A stretch of DNA of 64,000 bases from Flaveria trinervia (Eukaryota; Streptophyta; Magnoliopsida; Asterales; Asteraceae), in the NCBI GenBank assembly GCA_025506515.1, contig CM046456.1, positions 9,475,708 to 9,539,707 on the forward strand, read 5' to 3'. The notes under the pieces were generated by a model, which was not told where the DNA came from, made no database searches, and saw only the letters and a program-made list of their open reading frames with translations. Positions 1 to 11,340 of the stretch are shown here, piece by piece (positions within the stretch are counted from its first letter, which is position 1; each line of letters begins with the position of its first letter). The translations under genes and the position numbers were made by a program.

Positions 1-1305
1 TAATGAATGAATGCATGCATGAATAAATGAATGAATAAAGAGAAAGTATAGAAAGGCTTACAAGCATATGTATGAGGTGAGCGACTTGGTGTCGCAACAG
101 ACTCGAAAGAGGTCCTTGTCACGTATCCCGGTACTGTGTCAGTCTTCGGACATGAGTCGGGGGTTTGTGAGCAGGCCCCGGCACAGTATCATTCTTTGAA
201 CATGAGTCGGGGGTATTGCATGAGACAGGATACAGATTGCGTACTCCGGTATTGTGTCAGTCTTCGGACATGAGTCGGGGGTTTATGAGCAGGCCATGAC
301 ACAGTATCAGTCTTCGGACATGAGTCGGGAGTATTGCATATGACGAAAGTGACGGATGATGAGATCCGTGTCGCGTATCCCGGTACTGTGTCAGTCTTCA
401 GACATGAGTCGGGAGTTTGTTTGTCAGGCCCCGACACAGTATCACTCTCGGACATGAGTCAGCGATATTGCATGAGACGAGATAATGAGGTGAGCAACTT
501 TGTGTTGCAACAGACTCGGTTAGAGTTCAATCCCTGTGATTGACTCATATGGGATCTTTGTCGCGTATCCCGGTGTTATGTCAGTCTTCAGACATGAGTC
601 GAGGGTTTGTGAGCAGGCCCCTGCACAGCATCAGCTTTCGAGCATGAGTCGGGGATATTGCAAGAGACAAGATTCGAGTAATAATGAGTAATGAACGAAA
701 AATCATGTATGAAAGAACGAACGTATGAATGAATGTAAATGAATTATCGTAATAAAGTACAGAACAGGATCCTCGTTATTCGACCTCAGTAATCGTGGCT
801 GAGTGCGACGAAGAGGGTAAAGTCTGACCGGATCTAGAAAGAGAAGTGAAAGATAATGTAATACGTTGAATGAACAAAGTTAATGAACGTAATGATGAAG
901 ATAATAATGATATTATCTGTATGTACGTATGATGCATGATCACAAATGGTTGGAAGGTATAGTATGTTTGAAATAAAGTAAAGAACGGTTTTAACAGAGA
1001 AAAGTATGTTTTATTATAAAACTAGAACTCACTCAGCGTCGCTGACTTTTTATGCATGATAGTTGACAGGTATATGTTGATGCTGAGGAGTTGCAGGCAT
1101 GGATGCATAAGCTACTGGGAGCATTTTGAGGCTGGCATCCGTATTTTAACATGTCTTGTATTTTGAGATGAAAACAAATGTTGTAAATGACTTGTTTTGG
1201 TTATTAATGAAAGATTTAAATTCCGCTGCAATATATATGTACGTTTTAAAATGTTTAAGTGCAATGAATGACCAACTGTGAGGTGCCTGGGAACGGGGCC
1301 TTACA
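1..1305 (+). repeat. 3' part of 5' LTR of the Gypsy element
   Basis: The LTR end is placed at 1305 because GGCCTTACA is followed three bases later by a primer binding site. The start of the LTR lies outside the window. The stretch contains a diverged tandem repeat (129-678), short TGAATGAA-type runs, and no long coding frame. It should match the start of the 3' LTR at 3775 only outside the part visible here, so the two LTRs cannot be aligned in this window. Confidence 0.75.
129..678 (+). repeat. Diverged tandem repeat inside LTR, four copies
   Basis: Four copies begin near 129, 249, 380 and 570, each opening with CGGTaCTGTGTCAGTCTTCgg or a close variant. Each copy holds two smaller units ending in GACATGAGTCGGG, separated by GAGCAGGCC and followed by a TATTGCAtgagac segment. 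Copy length varies from about 110 to 190 bases because of insertions between units. The open frames predicted over it on both strands follow from the repeat and are not genes. Confidence 0.8.
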
Positions 1306-1308
1306 AGT

Positions 1309-1320
1309 TGGTATCAGAGC
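1309..1320 (+). promoter_or_regulatory. Primer binding site (initiator tRNA-Met type)
   Basis: TGGTATCAGAGC is complementary to the 3' end of plant initiator tRNA-Met and lies three bases after the proposed LTR end, the usual arrangement for plant LTR retrotransposons. It primes minus-strand DNA synthesis. Confidence 0.85.
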
Positions 1321-1679
1321 CAAAGTTTAAGTGAATTGGGTAAATATTTTGGAAAACCTAATCTTAAACTGAGAATAGGACTAAAAGGAAAAGGGATGCC
1401 AGTCCTAGTAGCTACATGCCTACAGGTAAAGGTTTTATGTAAACGTTTTATGTAAGTAATGTTAACCGGCATTATTTGCGCATGTTATGTGGCTTGTGTG
1501 ATATGTGTAGATTTAGATACTGATGTAGTCGGAATAGGAAATGCTTGGGGTATGAAGAGTAAAGTAAGTGGCTAATCACAACTGGCCACTGTAATTAGGG
1601 ACTTACTATACTTGACATAAACTGGGTTATTACCTTGAATGACCGCGTTAGTGTTTGAATCTTATAGTGTGTTAGAAGA
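1321..1679 (+). other. Untranslated leader of the Gypsy element
   Basis: About 360 bases between the PBS and the gag start at 1680 with no coding frame and no other recognisable signal. Confidence 0.5.
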
Positions 1680-2885
1680 TGGTTGGCGGTAGATCTTTGA
1701 AAGCTTCACGAGGTGGAGGTGGTGGTGGACGTGGTGCTAAACTACAGGTCATAAGAGGAAAGTCTAGGGCTGAAGGAGCAGCCCATGAGAAAACCCGAGG
1801 CCCCTCATCAGGAGGACGGTGATGAGAATGCTAATCAGAGAGCCTCGATGAGAGAGGCAGTCATGGAGGAAGTGCATCATGTATGCAGACAATCCTACCA
1901 TCTGTGTGACCGAAGTTATGAAGGCTGTTAGAGACGAGGAGAGACAGAAAAAGGGTAGACCTTCGGGCGAAAGGAGACGACCCGAGACTGAAATGGTTTT
2001 CTTCGATGACGAAGAGGATGAAGAGGAAGAGCCTGCGCCGGAGGCGGCACAAGGCTGTAATTATGGGGCGTTTCAACGATGCAAGCCCCCAACTTTTGAT
2101 GGAAACGGCACTGCTGCTACTGCTCACGATGGGTGAGAGAGATGGAGCGGTATTGAATATCAGCGAGTGCGGGAGGATCAAAAAGTAAAGTTGCTACACA
2201 TTCTTTTATGGACTCGGCTCTGTGCTGGTGGGAAAATATAGTCCAAGCCGAGGGTAGCAGAGCTATTGGAAGGATGAGATGGCCGGAGTTGAAGAAGCTG
2301 GTGATTAAGGAATTCTATCCTCATCATGAGATCGATAAAGTTGAAAAGGAATTCCTGCAACTGGAGGCGGGAACCCTGACACATCAACAGTACACCACAA
2401 AGTTCAACGAGACGGCACGTCTGGTGCCGGATTAGGTGACACCTCTTTCGCGAAAGATCAAGAGGTATATTCAGGGCTTGTCGGGGGACATCCGTAGGCA
2501 CATGATCGCCGCCCGACTGAGCACGTTTAGGTCGGCAGTTGACCTGGCGGGAAGATTGTACGACGAGCGGGGGGTGATGGTGATGACAGACGAAGAGGAG
2601 GAGCGAGCCTATGTTAAGAAGGGGAAAGGAAGGCGAGACAATGATGGGGATTTGGGTATGGAGGTACGGCGTTGAGGGACGATGATCGGAAGAGAATGGA
2701 AAGAAAAGGAGAGATTTGCAACAAGTGTGGCAGAGGGCATGAGGGGGAGGAGTGCAAGTGGGGACTGAACGTGTTTTTAGTGTGGAAAGGAGGGCCACAA
2801 AGCGAGGGACTGTCAAATGGCTAAATGCTACGACTGTGGCAAGACAGGACACATGAGCAGAGACTGCAAGAAGTCGAGGGTAGGA
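1680..2885 (+). pseudogene. Gag polyprotein remnant (retrotrans_gag and zinc knuckles)
   Basis: Gag would form the virus-like particle and bind the element RNA. The likely start is the ATG at 1680 (MVGGRSLKASRGG). A glutamate-rich stretch lies near 1990-2040, and the capsid-like core runs from about 2208 to 2670. That core is broken by a TAG at 2433-2435, after which the same frame resumes (LSRKIKRYIQGLSGDIRRHM). Several frame changes follow before CCHC zinc knuckles at about 2710-2880, including CYDCGKTGHMSRDC. The fold and motifs are seen directly; the Ty3/Gypsy assignment is family knowledge. It cannot make one intact protein. Confidence 0.8.
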
Positions 2886-3758
2886 AGTTCCGGTACGAGG
2901 AAGGAGAACAGAGGGTGAAGGCTAGAGCCTTCGCTATGACCGGGAGGAGGCTAGGTCAGACTCCGAGATAACGTCATGTACGTTCTTGCAAATTTAGATT
3001 TATGCATCTATACTTCAATTGTAGCGCTAGTAGTAGTTGTTGCTGCTATCTTCTGCGATGTTGCACGTTAGGGGTAGGAAGATTGATGAGCCTTCGATGT
3101 AAGAATTGCAATTAGCTAGTCTACCAGGTTATCTAATGCCCTAGAGGATTGCGCGATAGAATTGAGAGAGAGCGCTTGTTCCTGCTAGGCTGTTCCAAGA
3201 CAGACATAGGTAGGTAGACATGCATCCCCGGGTAAGTGATCAGTAATCTACGACTTTAACCCTAAGTGTTGCAAGAAGATGGATTGCTCAACCGCGCACA
3301 ACCAGATTTGGTGACGACCTACGACAATGAATTATAAGGAAGGCTTCGACCAGGAAAGCGGATTGCTTGATTTGGAGTCGAGTAAAGCTGATATAAAGTA
3401 TAGAGGGTCATTCCCAGTTGTTACTCAGGTAGGAGAAATGGCACATCGATGGAGCTACCCGATGAGGTTAAGTGGATTCATCTAATGTTCATGCGTCTCA
3501 TCTAAGAAAGAGCTCAACCGATGAGGTATGATCATGCTACTAGAGAATACTGAGATGGACAGAGTATCCAACCACGAGGAGCAACTGGTGACCACTACTA
3601 ATAAGAAGGAGAGAATAGACCAAGGAGGATGATGGTTTCACTTGTGCGGGTGCAGTGAAGCCTAAAGGGATCTGAGTTTAAATGCAAGATCAAAGAAGAG
3701 GTGAGAAAGTGTTACCCGTGATTGTTCGAGAAGCGACAGGTTTCGGGGACGAAACCTC
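2886..3758 (+). pseudogene. Collapsed pol remnant
   Basis: About 870 bases stand where roughly 3-4 kb of pol is expected. Most of it is not recognisable. Near 3435-3530 a frame reads ELPDEV followed shortly by MFMRL, resembling the ELPdeLSGIHpmFHVS segment at the integrase C-terminus of Gypsy elements. Near 3600-3680 a weak likeness to the end of pol precedes the PPT. Stops occur in every frame. The large loss looks like internal deletion followed by decay. Confidence 0.5.
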
Positions 3759-4008
3759 TTTAAGGGGGGTAGACTGTAACACCCCGAAATTTTATTTAAA
3801 TGAAAGGAAAAGAAAAGTAGGCGGAAGGAATAGAAATTGTGCACAAAGTGGAAAAAGTGTACAAGTACACTTTTATATTTTAATGATTTAAGGGCATGGG
3901 TGCCCATTATTTCTCTTCATCTTCTTCTTCACGGCTGAAAAGGAGAAGAGAGAGAGAGAGACTCTCGGTTCTAGAGAGAGAAAGAGAAAGAAGAAGCTGA
4001 AAAAAAGA
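3759..4008 (+). repeat. Polypurine tract and truncated 3' LTR
   Basis: TTTAAGGGGGG with TAGAC precedes the LTR start TGTAACACCCCGAAATTT at 3775, the usual form of a plant Gypsy LTR start. The LTR runs 234 bases, ending in GA-rich sequence, and then switches into the Copia inverted arm at about 4009. Confidence 0.8.
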
Positions 4009-4278
4009 CGATCCTAAGATCCTCCTCTGTGAAAGCTATAGCCTCTTCAAATATAGTACCTCTGATACAGTGAGGCTCAGAGGATCGATCAACTACCGCA
4101 CCTTCCCAGAAGGCCTGCTGAATAGACCGATAAAGTGTACATAGAGCAGATATAGCGTGTGCAATCCTCGATCTCCTGAGGAAGGTGATAGTGCTGAGAA
4201 GTCAGAAGCATTTCTGGATGTGAGATCCAGATGTGCACAAATATTGTGCTTCGTAATCATAGTCCAACGGCTGGCCAT
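4009..4278 (-). pseudogene. N-terminal fragment of retroelement additional ORF (left arm)
   Basis: About 90 codons beginning MASRWTM at 4278, matching the start of the plus-strand ORF at 17341. It is frameshifted relative to the right-arm copy after about 30 residues and is cut by the arm boundary at 4009. Function unknown; see 17341-20130. Confidence 0.7.
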
Positions 4279-4614
4279 CTGTACACAAGGAAAGTAAACA
4301 TTAGTACCCATTGGTTAAGAATGTCATGAACACTTGGACTTGAACAAACTTCTTTTCTAGTCATGCGAATGAGGCTGTGCGACTGGTATTCAGTCGTGCG
4401 AATGACTCCATACGTACTACTGAGTGTGCAACTGAACTCATGCGTATGTAGCCTCATGCGGTTCACCAGTCGTGCGACGAACTCATACGCATAGTTCAGT
4501 CGTGCGGTTAAGCTGTTCGCACTCTTCAGTCATGCGACTGAAATTCATCACCCTGTCCATTCGCTTGTCGGTTGTCCGCTCATTCAAATTCAATTTTTTC
4601 ACCAATTTTGAGTT

Positions 4615-4815
4615 TTAGACTTCGAGTTTTGGTTCATAAGGCTTGAAATCCATTAGTTTAACATCTAAAACCTTTGATTTCATTTGTTTACGTCGTTTGG
4701 TTAGGTTATTTTGCCACATAAGTCGTGGTTTTTCTAATGAGTCCAATTGTCCAGATTCAGTGTCAAATTGGATGATTTGGTAGTGTTTCTGCACCGCAAG
4801 TACCTGTAGAATCAA
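4615..4815 (-). other. Short conserved open frame upstream of the additional ORF (left arm)
   Basis: A frame with the peptide QKHYQIIQFDTESGQ, open in this arm for about 60 codons and present in the right arm at 16801-17000. It is preceded on its strand by TTCTACAG, a possible 3' splice site. It may be a small upstream exon of the additional ORF. No known domain recognised. Confidence 0.4.
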
Positions 4816-4940
4816 TGCAGAAGGTCAGTATGTGAGAATCAAGGGTTTATAGTGATCAAACGAAATTTGGGCAGCGTAACGTTAGTCGTGCGATTGAGGG
4901 TAAATTTGAGAGTGGTGAGTCTCTGCGACCGACTCTCTCT

Positions 4941-4950
4941 CTATTTATAC
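4941..4950 (-). promoter_or_regulatory. Putative TATA box upstream of the additional ORF (left arm)
   Basis: GTATAAATAG followed by a GAGAGAGAG run on the minus strand, about 660 bases before the ATG at 4278. The right arm carries TATAAATTG at the same place (16665-16673). Sequence likeness only. Confidence 0.45.
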
Positions 4951-5289
4951 TAACCCTAAATTTAATCGTACGACTAGGCTCATACGCACATTTCATTCGG
5001 GCGAGTGTGCCCCAGTCGTGTGATTGGTTTTCTCCCCATTCAGTCGTCCGACTGGAGTTCAGTCATGCGACTTACTCATTCGTTCGCACATAAACATCCC
5101 ACTTGGTCATTCGTATGGGCCATTCGGTTGAATGGTCCATACTCATGATCCATTCGTACAATGGCTCCCATTCGTATGATAAGTCCATACAAATGGTCCA
5201 TTCGTGCGAATGGGTCATACTTATGAAATTTTCTGCATTCTTACCATTTTACATTTAACCCTTCTCAACTATAGTATAAACATTATAAG

Positions 5290-5475
5290 TATTTGATCAT
5301 CTCAGACATGATCCTTTTAACTTGAAAAACTTTTGATCACCTCAGACGTGATCCTTTTAAAGAATTTAGTCACCTCAGACGTGACCCTTTTAATCAGTTT
5401 AGTCACCTCAGACGTGACCCTTTTAAACTTTGAAAACACATGTGGCCATCTCAGACATGACCCTTTTAGGTGAGT
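5290..5475 (-). repeat. Five tandem GTCAC-n-GTGAC units (left arm)
   Basis: Five units of about 30-40 bases, each containing TCACCTCAGACGTGA or a variant followed by CCTTTTA. The words GTCAC and GTGAC flank each core, so every unit can pair with itself. An open frame (5317-5511, minus) reads KRVTSEVTK repeats and is preserved in the right arm at 16097-16291. Confidence 0.75.
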
Positions 5476-5511
5476 TAATCCCATACTGACTTTCATGATG
5501 TAGTCCGACAC

Positions 5512-6859
5512 ACAAACAAACTTGACTAACTAACTAGAAACTTAAACTAAATACAAAAATAAAGCTTGTTTTTGACTTTTTGTTAGGGATAAATCCTAAG
5601 ATAGACATCTACTGGATTTGGTTCCAGAATAGGCAATTTTAATTTAGTTTGACCTCACCTGGACCACTTCAATTTTGGAATCATACAGGCAAGTCAAATC
5701 ATTTGGGACTTGTTATCAAAACCTTTGGATGCTCACGTCTTGGTTTTCATCCAGAGTCTTTAGCAAATTTAGGAAATCACACTGGTACTATTAGATTCCC
5801 ACATTGATTTGAACTTTCAAGAATTGTAGCCACAAAGATTTTCAGTATATTTGTCCACTTAAATCCATACACAGACTTTAGATACAAACTGGTGATAGGT
5901 TTAGGTTTATTATTTCAACTGACATTTGTGGATCCCACACTTATATGGTAATCAACATTCCTCAGGAGCTTTTGAGCGGTCTACGGGTATTTATACAAGA
6001 AGAGACTATTCTGGAGCTTTCAAAGAGAAGCCAATCCTCAGGTCAGTGCCATCGCACAGTAGAGAGGCGGCAAACAACAATGAAGTCTAGAATATCTAGG
6101 TTATGCTTATCCTCAGGTCAGTGCCATCGCACAGCAGAGAGGCACACAACCTATCTTCTTGTTAGAGCAGCTAAATTTTCTTTTGCACAGAATGCACCAA
6201 CAACATATGTCATTAGCTTGATTGCATTTGTCTTTCTTTTTTTTGTGCTTTGCTCTAGTTTTGGTCATCCGGACACATTTGTGGCGTTTACATGCTCATT
6301 ACCCCTTATTGGAATATTGTTGATTGTGTTAACCAGTGATAAGATGGCAGCCCACAGTCAGTTGAACAACTTAGTTTGATCTTGAAATCACCAGTCAGGT
6401 CTACTCAGCTATTGTGTCGAATCTACCGACATATCATTTGTGGTCTAGCAACCTCTAGGTCTACTTTCTTTGTGTTACCTTAGTAGTTACCAGTTTTTCT
6501 ATCATCTTCCCTTTTTATATTGCTTAGACTACACAAACTTATACTTTGAATTTTGCATCTTTTCTAAATAAAATTTTAAAGTCCCTTTTGATTTGTTCCT
6601 GTGTACTATCATTTTCCAAAAAGGTTTGAATCGGTATCACATATACGATCTACCTTATATCAGCTATCTACTCATTCTCCCTCGTGTTTTTTTTTAATTA
6701 TGCTACTAGCTGACCTACCCTCCCCCTAAAATTCTAAAATCATACTGGATTTAATTATTTTATGATTTTACAAACAGCCAAATAACGTGAATTTAATTTA
6801 AATGGAATAAAATAAATAAAGAAAATTGAAAAAGAAACATATAACTACAATGCATCGGA
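5512..6859 (-). other. Untranslated stretch between additional ORF leader and pol (left arm)
   Basis: About 1.3 kb without a supported gene. It contains a duplicated GGTCAGTGCCATCGCAC word (about 6040 and 6117), AT-rich sequence, and the complement of a polypurine tract at 6717-6732 (CTACCCTCCCCCTAAAA). The plus frame at 5945-6379 is not conserved as a protein and is treated as chance. Confidence 0.5.
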
Positions 6860-8580
6860 CTACACATGATCATCATCTGGAATTACATCACTTTTCTTTT
6901 TAACGCCATTGACCTCTAACAAATATAGAAAACGTGGTTTATCAAAGGCTTTTGTATAGAGGTCAGCGCGTTGAAAGTCAGTACTAATTTTTACCACATC
7001 GATTAAGTTCTTTTCAAAACAGTCTCTTATGAAATGGTATTTAATACTGATGTGTTTGGTCTTTGGATGTTGTACCGGATTTTTAGTTACTGCAATTGCA
7101 GCAGAGTTATCAACAAAGATAGGAGTAGAAGAAAACTTTAAACCGTAATCCTGCATTTGCTGTTGAATCCAGATGATTTGTGAACAGCAACTTGCAGCAA
7201 CAACGTATTCGGTTTCACAGGTTGACAATGCAACCGAGGTCTGCTTCTTACACTGCCAGGTAACTAATCTCCTCCCAAAGAATTGACACCCTGCTGATGT
7301 AGACTTGTAGTTCATCTTGCAGCCCCCGTAATCCGAGTCACTATACGCCGTGAGCTCAAGTCATAATCATGAGGATACCACACCCCAAGTGTGGGTGTAC
7401 CCTTCAGATAACGAAGTATCCTTTTGACCCTGATCAGATGGTTAACCTTAGGCTTAGCCTGATATCTAGAACATAAACATGTAGCATACATGATATCAAG
7501 TCTTGAGGCAGTGAGATACATGAGGGACCCAATCATTCCTCGGTACATTGTGGCATCTACCAGATCTCCATTTTCGTCAGTGCTATATCATGATTTGTAG
7601 CAAGTGGAGTCCCAGCAGCAGAAGCATTCTCCATGTCAACCGACTGAGATGTCTCCCACATACTTGGTCTGATGTAGAAAGATCCCATTTGGTGTCTGAT
7701 CCACCTGTAACCCGAGAAAGAATTTCATCTCCCCCATAGCACTCATCTCAAACTCTTTCTTCATAACTACTTCAAACTCTTTGCATAATTCTTCGTTCTT
7801 TGAACCGAAGATTATGTCATCGACATAGATTTGTACTGGCAGTAGGTCTCCATCTTTTTCTTTGATGAACAGTGTGCAGTCAATGACTCCCCTACGAAAG
7901 CCGTGTTTCACAAGATGAGTTGAGAGATTCTCATACCAGGCCCTAGGAGCTGATGAAGCCGTATAAGGCCTTGTCGAGTTTGTAAACTCTGTCCCGATGA
8001 TAAGGATCTTCAAATCCCTCAGGTTGACTGACATACAATGTCTCTCGAATTTCCCCATGAAGGAATGCACTCTTCACATCTAATTGATAGACTTTAATCT
8101 TCATATACGATGCATAGGAAAGGAAGATACGGATGGCTTCCATCCTTGCCACTGGTGCAAACACTTCATTGTAGTCAATCCCCTCGACTTGGCGAAATCC
8201 CTGAACAACCAGTCGCGCCTTGTTCCTGATAATGACCCCTTGGTCATCCTTCTGCATTTCAAGACCCATTTGGTGCCAATGACCTTAGCACCTTTAGGTT
8301 TATCTACCAGAGTCCATACTCCTAACTTCTTGAACTGAAGAAGTTCTTCTTCCATAGCACTCACCCATGCCTTACGTTTAGTGCATCACTGACGTATTTT
8401 GGCTCAAACTGCGAGACAAAACACCGATAAGCACCATCATGAATGTATCCCTTTTCCATAACAGAGGAATAATCAGCTGAGTACAGCTGATTTCGGGTCT
8501 GTACTCCTGATCGGACATCCCCAATGACATTGTCTAAGGGATAATAAACGTTTAGACATGATCCAGGAGTAGTAAAACTG
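6860..8580 (-). pseudogene. Copia RT-RNase H remnant (left arm)
   Basis: Reverse transcriptase and RNase H of a Ty1/Copia element, read leftward. RT runs about 8364 to 7636 and keeps QIYVDDIIFG with the catalytic YVDD, preceded by YQLDVKSAFLHGE. RNase H runs about 7548 to 6860 with TCETEYV and FVDNSAAIAV, ending in PDDDHV and a stop. Frameshifts break RT near 7950 (ALYGFISS instead of ALYGLHQAP) and RNase H near 7345. The last 150 codons are open here, whereas the right arm has a 17-base deletion at the equivalent place. Dead, but with different lesions from its twin. Confidence 0.88.
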
Positions 8581-9279
8581 CTACCTCAGAGCCAAGGTTA
8601 TGAACATTTGGTTCTGCATCTGAGGTAGAAGGAGTTTAAGGTTTCGAAGTCGAAGGTGCATCACTGTTAGATGCTTGTGGACTTTCAGGAACTGGAACCT
8701 GTTGCTCCTGACTGTTCTGGTCATCTTCTTCATCCTCATCTTCAGAGGAGGAGTCACTATCATTGACTACTCCCCCTGACTGAGTAGATGATTCTCCCTG
8801 TGAACTCGATGATGTTGGATCAAGAGTTGGTGTATTCAAGATATCATCCATCATTCGAGTAGCCAACTCATTATCAGAAGGAGAGATAGGGATGTTGAAG
8901 GACTTAAAGAATCCATCATAGTCGAAAAAGTAGGTGGATCCTTTGCCAGTAGGTGGTGTGTTATATCTCTGAACATCAACATTACACCACACTTCTACTA
9001 GACCCGTTGAGTTGTTGTAAACTCTCTTGGTCTATGTTGTATCTAGGAAGATTCCTTCATCAGCATTCTTGCTAAATTTACCTTCTTGAGTCTTCTTCAG
9101 AAGTGTACACGGTGCGCCAATGGTTCGAGATACTCCAGATTCGGTTTACGTCGTTGTAGTAGCTCGAAACATGTCTTTCCATGGCGCTTGGCTATTAGAA
9201 CTCGATTCAGTGTATAAAACGCATTAGCCACTGCCTCTTCCAGAATTGATAGGCAGTTTCGAGTCTGCCAGCATTGTAC
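8581..9279 (-). pseudogene. Copia integrase C-terminal part and acidic linker (left arm)
   Basis: 9279 to 9097 encodes the end of the integrase core (NRVLIAKRHGKTCFELLQRR). 8992 to 8636 encodes the linker to RT, rich in Ser, Asp and Glu (TSSSSQGESST, SSSEDEDEEDDQ). The segment stops abruptly at 9279, where the strand of coding sense switches to the plus-strand gag remnant. No start or catalytic core is present. Confidence 0.8.
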
Positions 9280-11340
9280 AATGCCACACCTCAAGCTAAG
9301 ACGTCTTGAGCACCTCTTCAGACTGCATTTGTGTCTAGCTCAACGGGTCCTTCACAAGCTACTCCTTCAGGTTCAGAAACTTCAGGGTCTTCTTGTACCC
9401 ATTACATTGGAACTGAAGCGAATGCTACTAGACTGAAGACCGAGAACCACGGTAATGTGACTGTGGAAGTAGCTCGATAGCACATGGATCTTTTGGCAGC
9501 AGTGGTTAATTCTTATGATGGACTTGTTGCTGGGAAGATTGAAAACTGCCATCTGGCAGATGAGGACTACGAGCAGGTGGATGAAATGGAGCTGGAGAGA
9601 ATGGATATTATGTGGGCCTTAGCGAGTGCTGTCCGGAGGGCGAAGAAGTTTGTGAAAAAGACCGGAAATACTTCGTTGCTACTAAGGATACCACATTTGG
9701 CTTTGACAAGAGTAAAGTGACCTGCTTTAACTGTGGAAAAAGGGCATTTCAAGAGAGAATGTGTGAAGCCAAAGAAGACTGGGAACGGGAACCCATTCTC
9801 ATCCTTCACTCGTCAAGACAAGCAAGCTAGTAGTTCTACCTCATCAAGCAAGGATCCAAAAGCCTTGACTGCTCATGATGATGAAGGACAGGATTGGATT
9901 TTTTCGGTTTGTCTGTCCAGGGGAATCAAATATTGCCAGTGTTGAAGATTTAGATGATCATTCCGCGAGTGAGGGAGATATTGCAGTTGAGATAGCAATG
10001 TCAAATATAGAAGAGACACCTGCAACTGAGGTCAGCTACAAGCCTGAAGAAGAGATTTTAACAGCAAAGAAAGAAGCACCATAATCAGAGACATCTGATG
10101 CTGCGTTGATGGCTAACTCTACTTAACCTCCTCAGGTAAGTACCACTGACCAACTGTTTAAAAATCATGCTTGTTCTAATTGTGATACTTTTAGAGATAG
10201 CATAAATGAGAAATTTGCTAGGTTGTTAGATCATAATGATAACTTAGTAAGGGATTTGCAACTGTGCACTGAGGCTAATAGAGTTTTAAAACAAAATGAG
10301 CATAGTTACAAAGAAAAGATAGACATTTTGACTAAACAGCTTAGGGAAACTGAAGTAGTCGCATTTAACCAAGATAATGATATTAGGTACTATCTTAACT
10401 CCCTAGAAGACACTAAGAGGAAAAGGCAATTTTAGAAGTAGAAAAAACTCATTAAAGCAAAAACTGCACAGTTGGACAAGTTCATCACACATTGTCTAAC
10501 ACTTAGTGAGAGAACGAAACAACGGGGAGGGTTTGGGTTATAAAGTGGTTCCTCCACCACCTGAGACCTTGATGAACACTAAGAGTAGACCTTTAAATAA
10601 CAACCCCATAAAGGATCATGCGGTGTCTACTCCTCTTGTTAGTGATCTAGATTCCTCATGTTCATCATTGAATCTGGAACAAAACAAAAGGTGGCCACTT
10701 CAAAGGCAAAGGGTAAAATGCCTTGTGTTAATCTGGAAAAAAAATTTGAAAAGATTAATATAAAGTCTGGGACAAACAAAGTCAAATCTGATTCTAAAAG
10801 GACTGCTAATGTAACTCTTTCCTAAGCTTCATGTCAAAAACCAGTTAACCAAAAACAAAAAGATGTTAAAAATGTTAAAACAATTAATTTTGTTAAACAG
10901 GAGAAAACATCAAAAGAAACAGAGTCAAAACCCAAACAAAGTAATGTTACCAGGGTGTCACACATATCTCCACAAAGAAAGTTTAATCATAAAGTTGATA
11001 GCAGGTGTGCTACAACTGTGGAGAGTGTGGACACATTGCTTCCTTCTGTCATTACTATCAGACACCTAGGAAGAAGATTGAACTTCAGAATTCAAAACCT
11101 AGGTCTTATAAGAGGAGTTCCTTAACTCCACCTAGACGAACTAGCGAACCTAACGTTCAACCCATTAGCCAGTCGACTGTTTATCACAAACAGCATTGCA
11201 CAAATCTGGCTTATGAAAAGAGAAGTCATCCTCTGTGTCTGATAATGATGAAAAGAAGGAACCTGAGCTTCCCTTGCCCTCTAAGGGACAATGGGTTGAA
11301 TTCATGATGTGTGATGCCTCTGGGAAACCCAAGCCAGTAA
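9280..11340 (+). pseudogene. Copia Gag remnant with two zinc knuckles (palindrome loop)
   Basis: The C-terminal half of a long SIRE-like Gag. The frame starting before 9421 is stopped at 9478-9480 (VAR then TAG), then runs HMDLLAAVVNSYDGLVAG. Indels near 9615, 9720-9760 and 9900 move the frame. A first CCHC knuckle (CFNCGK) lies at about 9722-9765. A helical, coiled-coil-like segment at 10223-10435 (LLDHNDNLVRDLQLCTEAN) follows, and a second knuckle, CYNCGECGHIASFC, at 11005-11046. The 5' LTR, PBS and N-terminal Gag are absent. Two knuckles and the long Gag extension are typical of large Copia elements of this type. Confidence 0.8.

Larger units (their letters stand above)
1..4008 (+). mobile_element. 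Decayed Ty3/Gypsy LTR retrotransposon, internally deleted
   Basis: Plus-strand element made of the 3' part of a 5' LTR (1-1305), a PBS, a broken gag, about 0.9 kb of unrecognisable or scrap pol, a polypurine tract and the first 234 bases of a 3' LTR. Its 3' LTR is cut at about 4008, where the inverted Copia arm begins. No reverse transcriptase or RNase H remains, so it is non-autonomous. The gag type (retrotrans_gag fold followed by zinc knuckles) and a scrap resembling the Gypsy integrase C-terminus support Ty3/Gypsy. Confidence 0.85.
4350..5210 (-). repeat. Cluster of CAGTCG-NN-CGACTG inverted-repeat motifs (left arm)
   Basis: Dozens of copies and part-copies of TCAGTCGTGCGACTGA, CATTCGTACGAATGG and related words occur in two blocks (4370-4560 and 4860-5210) either side of a short conserved frame. 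Each full copy is a 6-base inverted repeat with a 2-base centre. The TATA-like GTATAAATAG (minus, 4941-4950) lies inside the cluster. The mirror copy is at 16380-17240. Confidence 0.8.
4009..9279 (-). repeat. Left arm of a 5.27 kb inverted duplication (Copia)
   Basis: The reverse complement of this segment matches 12348-17612 almost base for base, from mid-integrase through RT, RNase H, a long untranslated stretch and the first codons of the additional ORF. The outer limit is near GACGATCC at 4008-4015, paired with GGATCGTG at 17607. The inner limit is near CATTGT at 9273-9279, paired with ACAATGCTGG at 12348. The arms differ by scattered substitutions and by different small indels. Confidence 0.9.

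Noticed and set aside
5945..6379. 144-codon plus-strand frame with a hydrophobic segment
   Set aside because: Antisense to the element, includes duplicated non-coding words, and is not kept open in the other arm.
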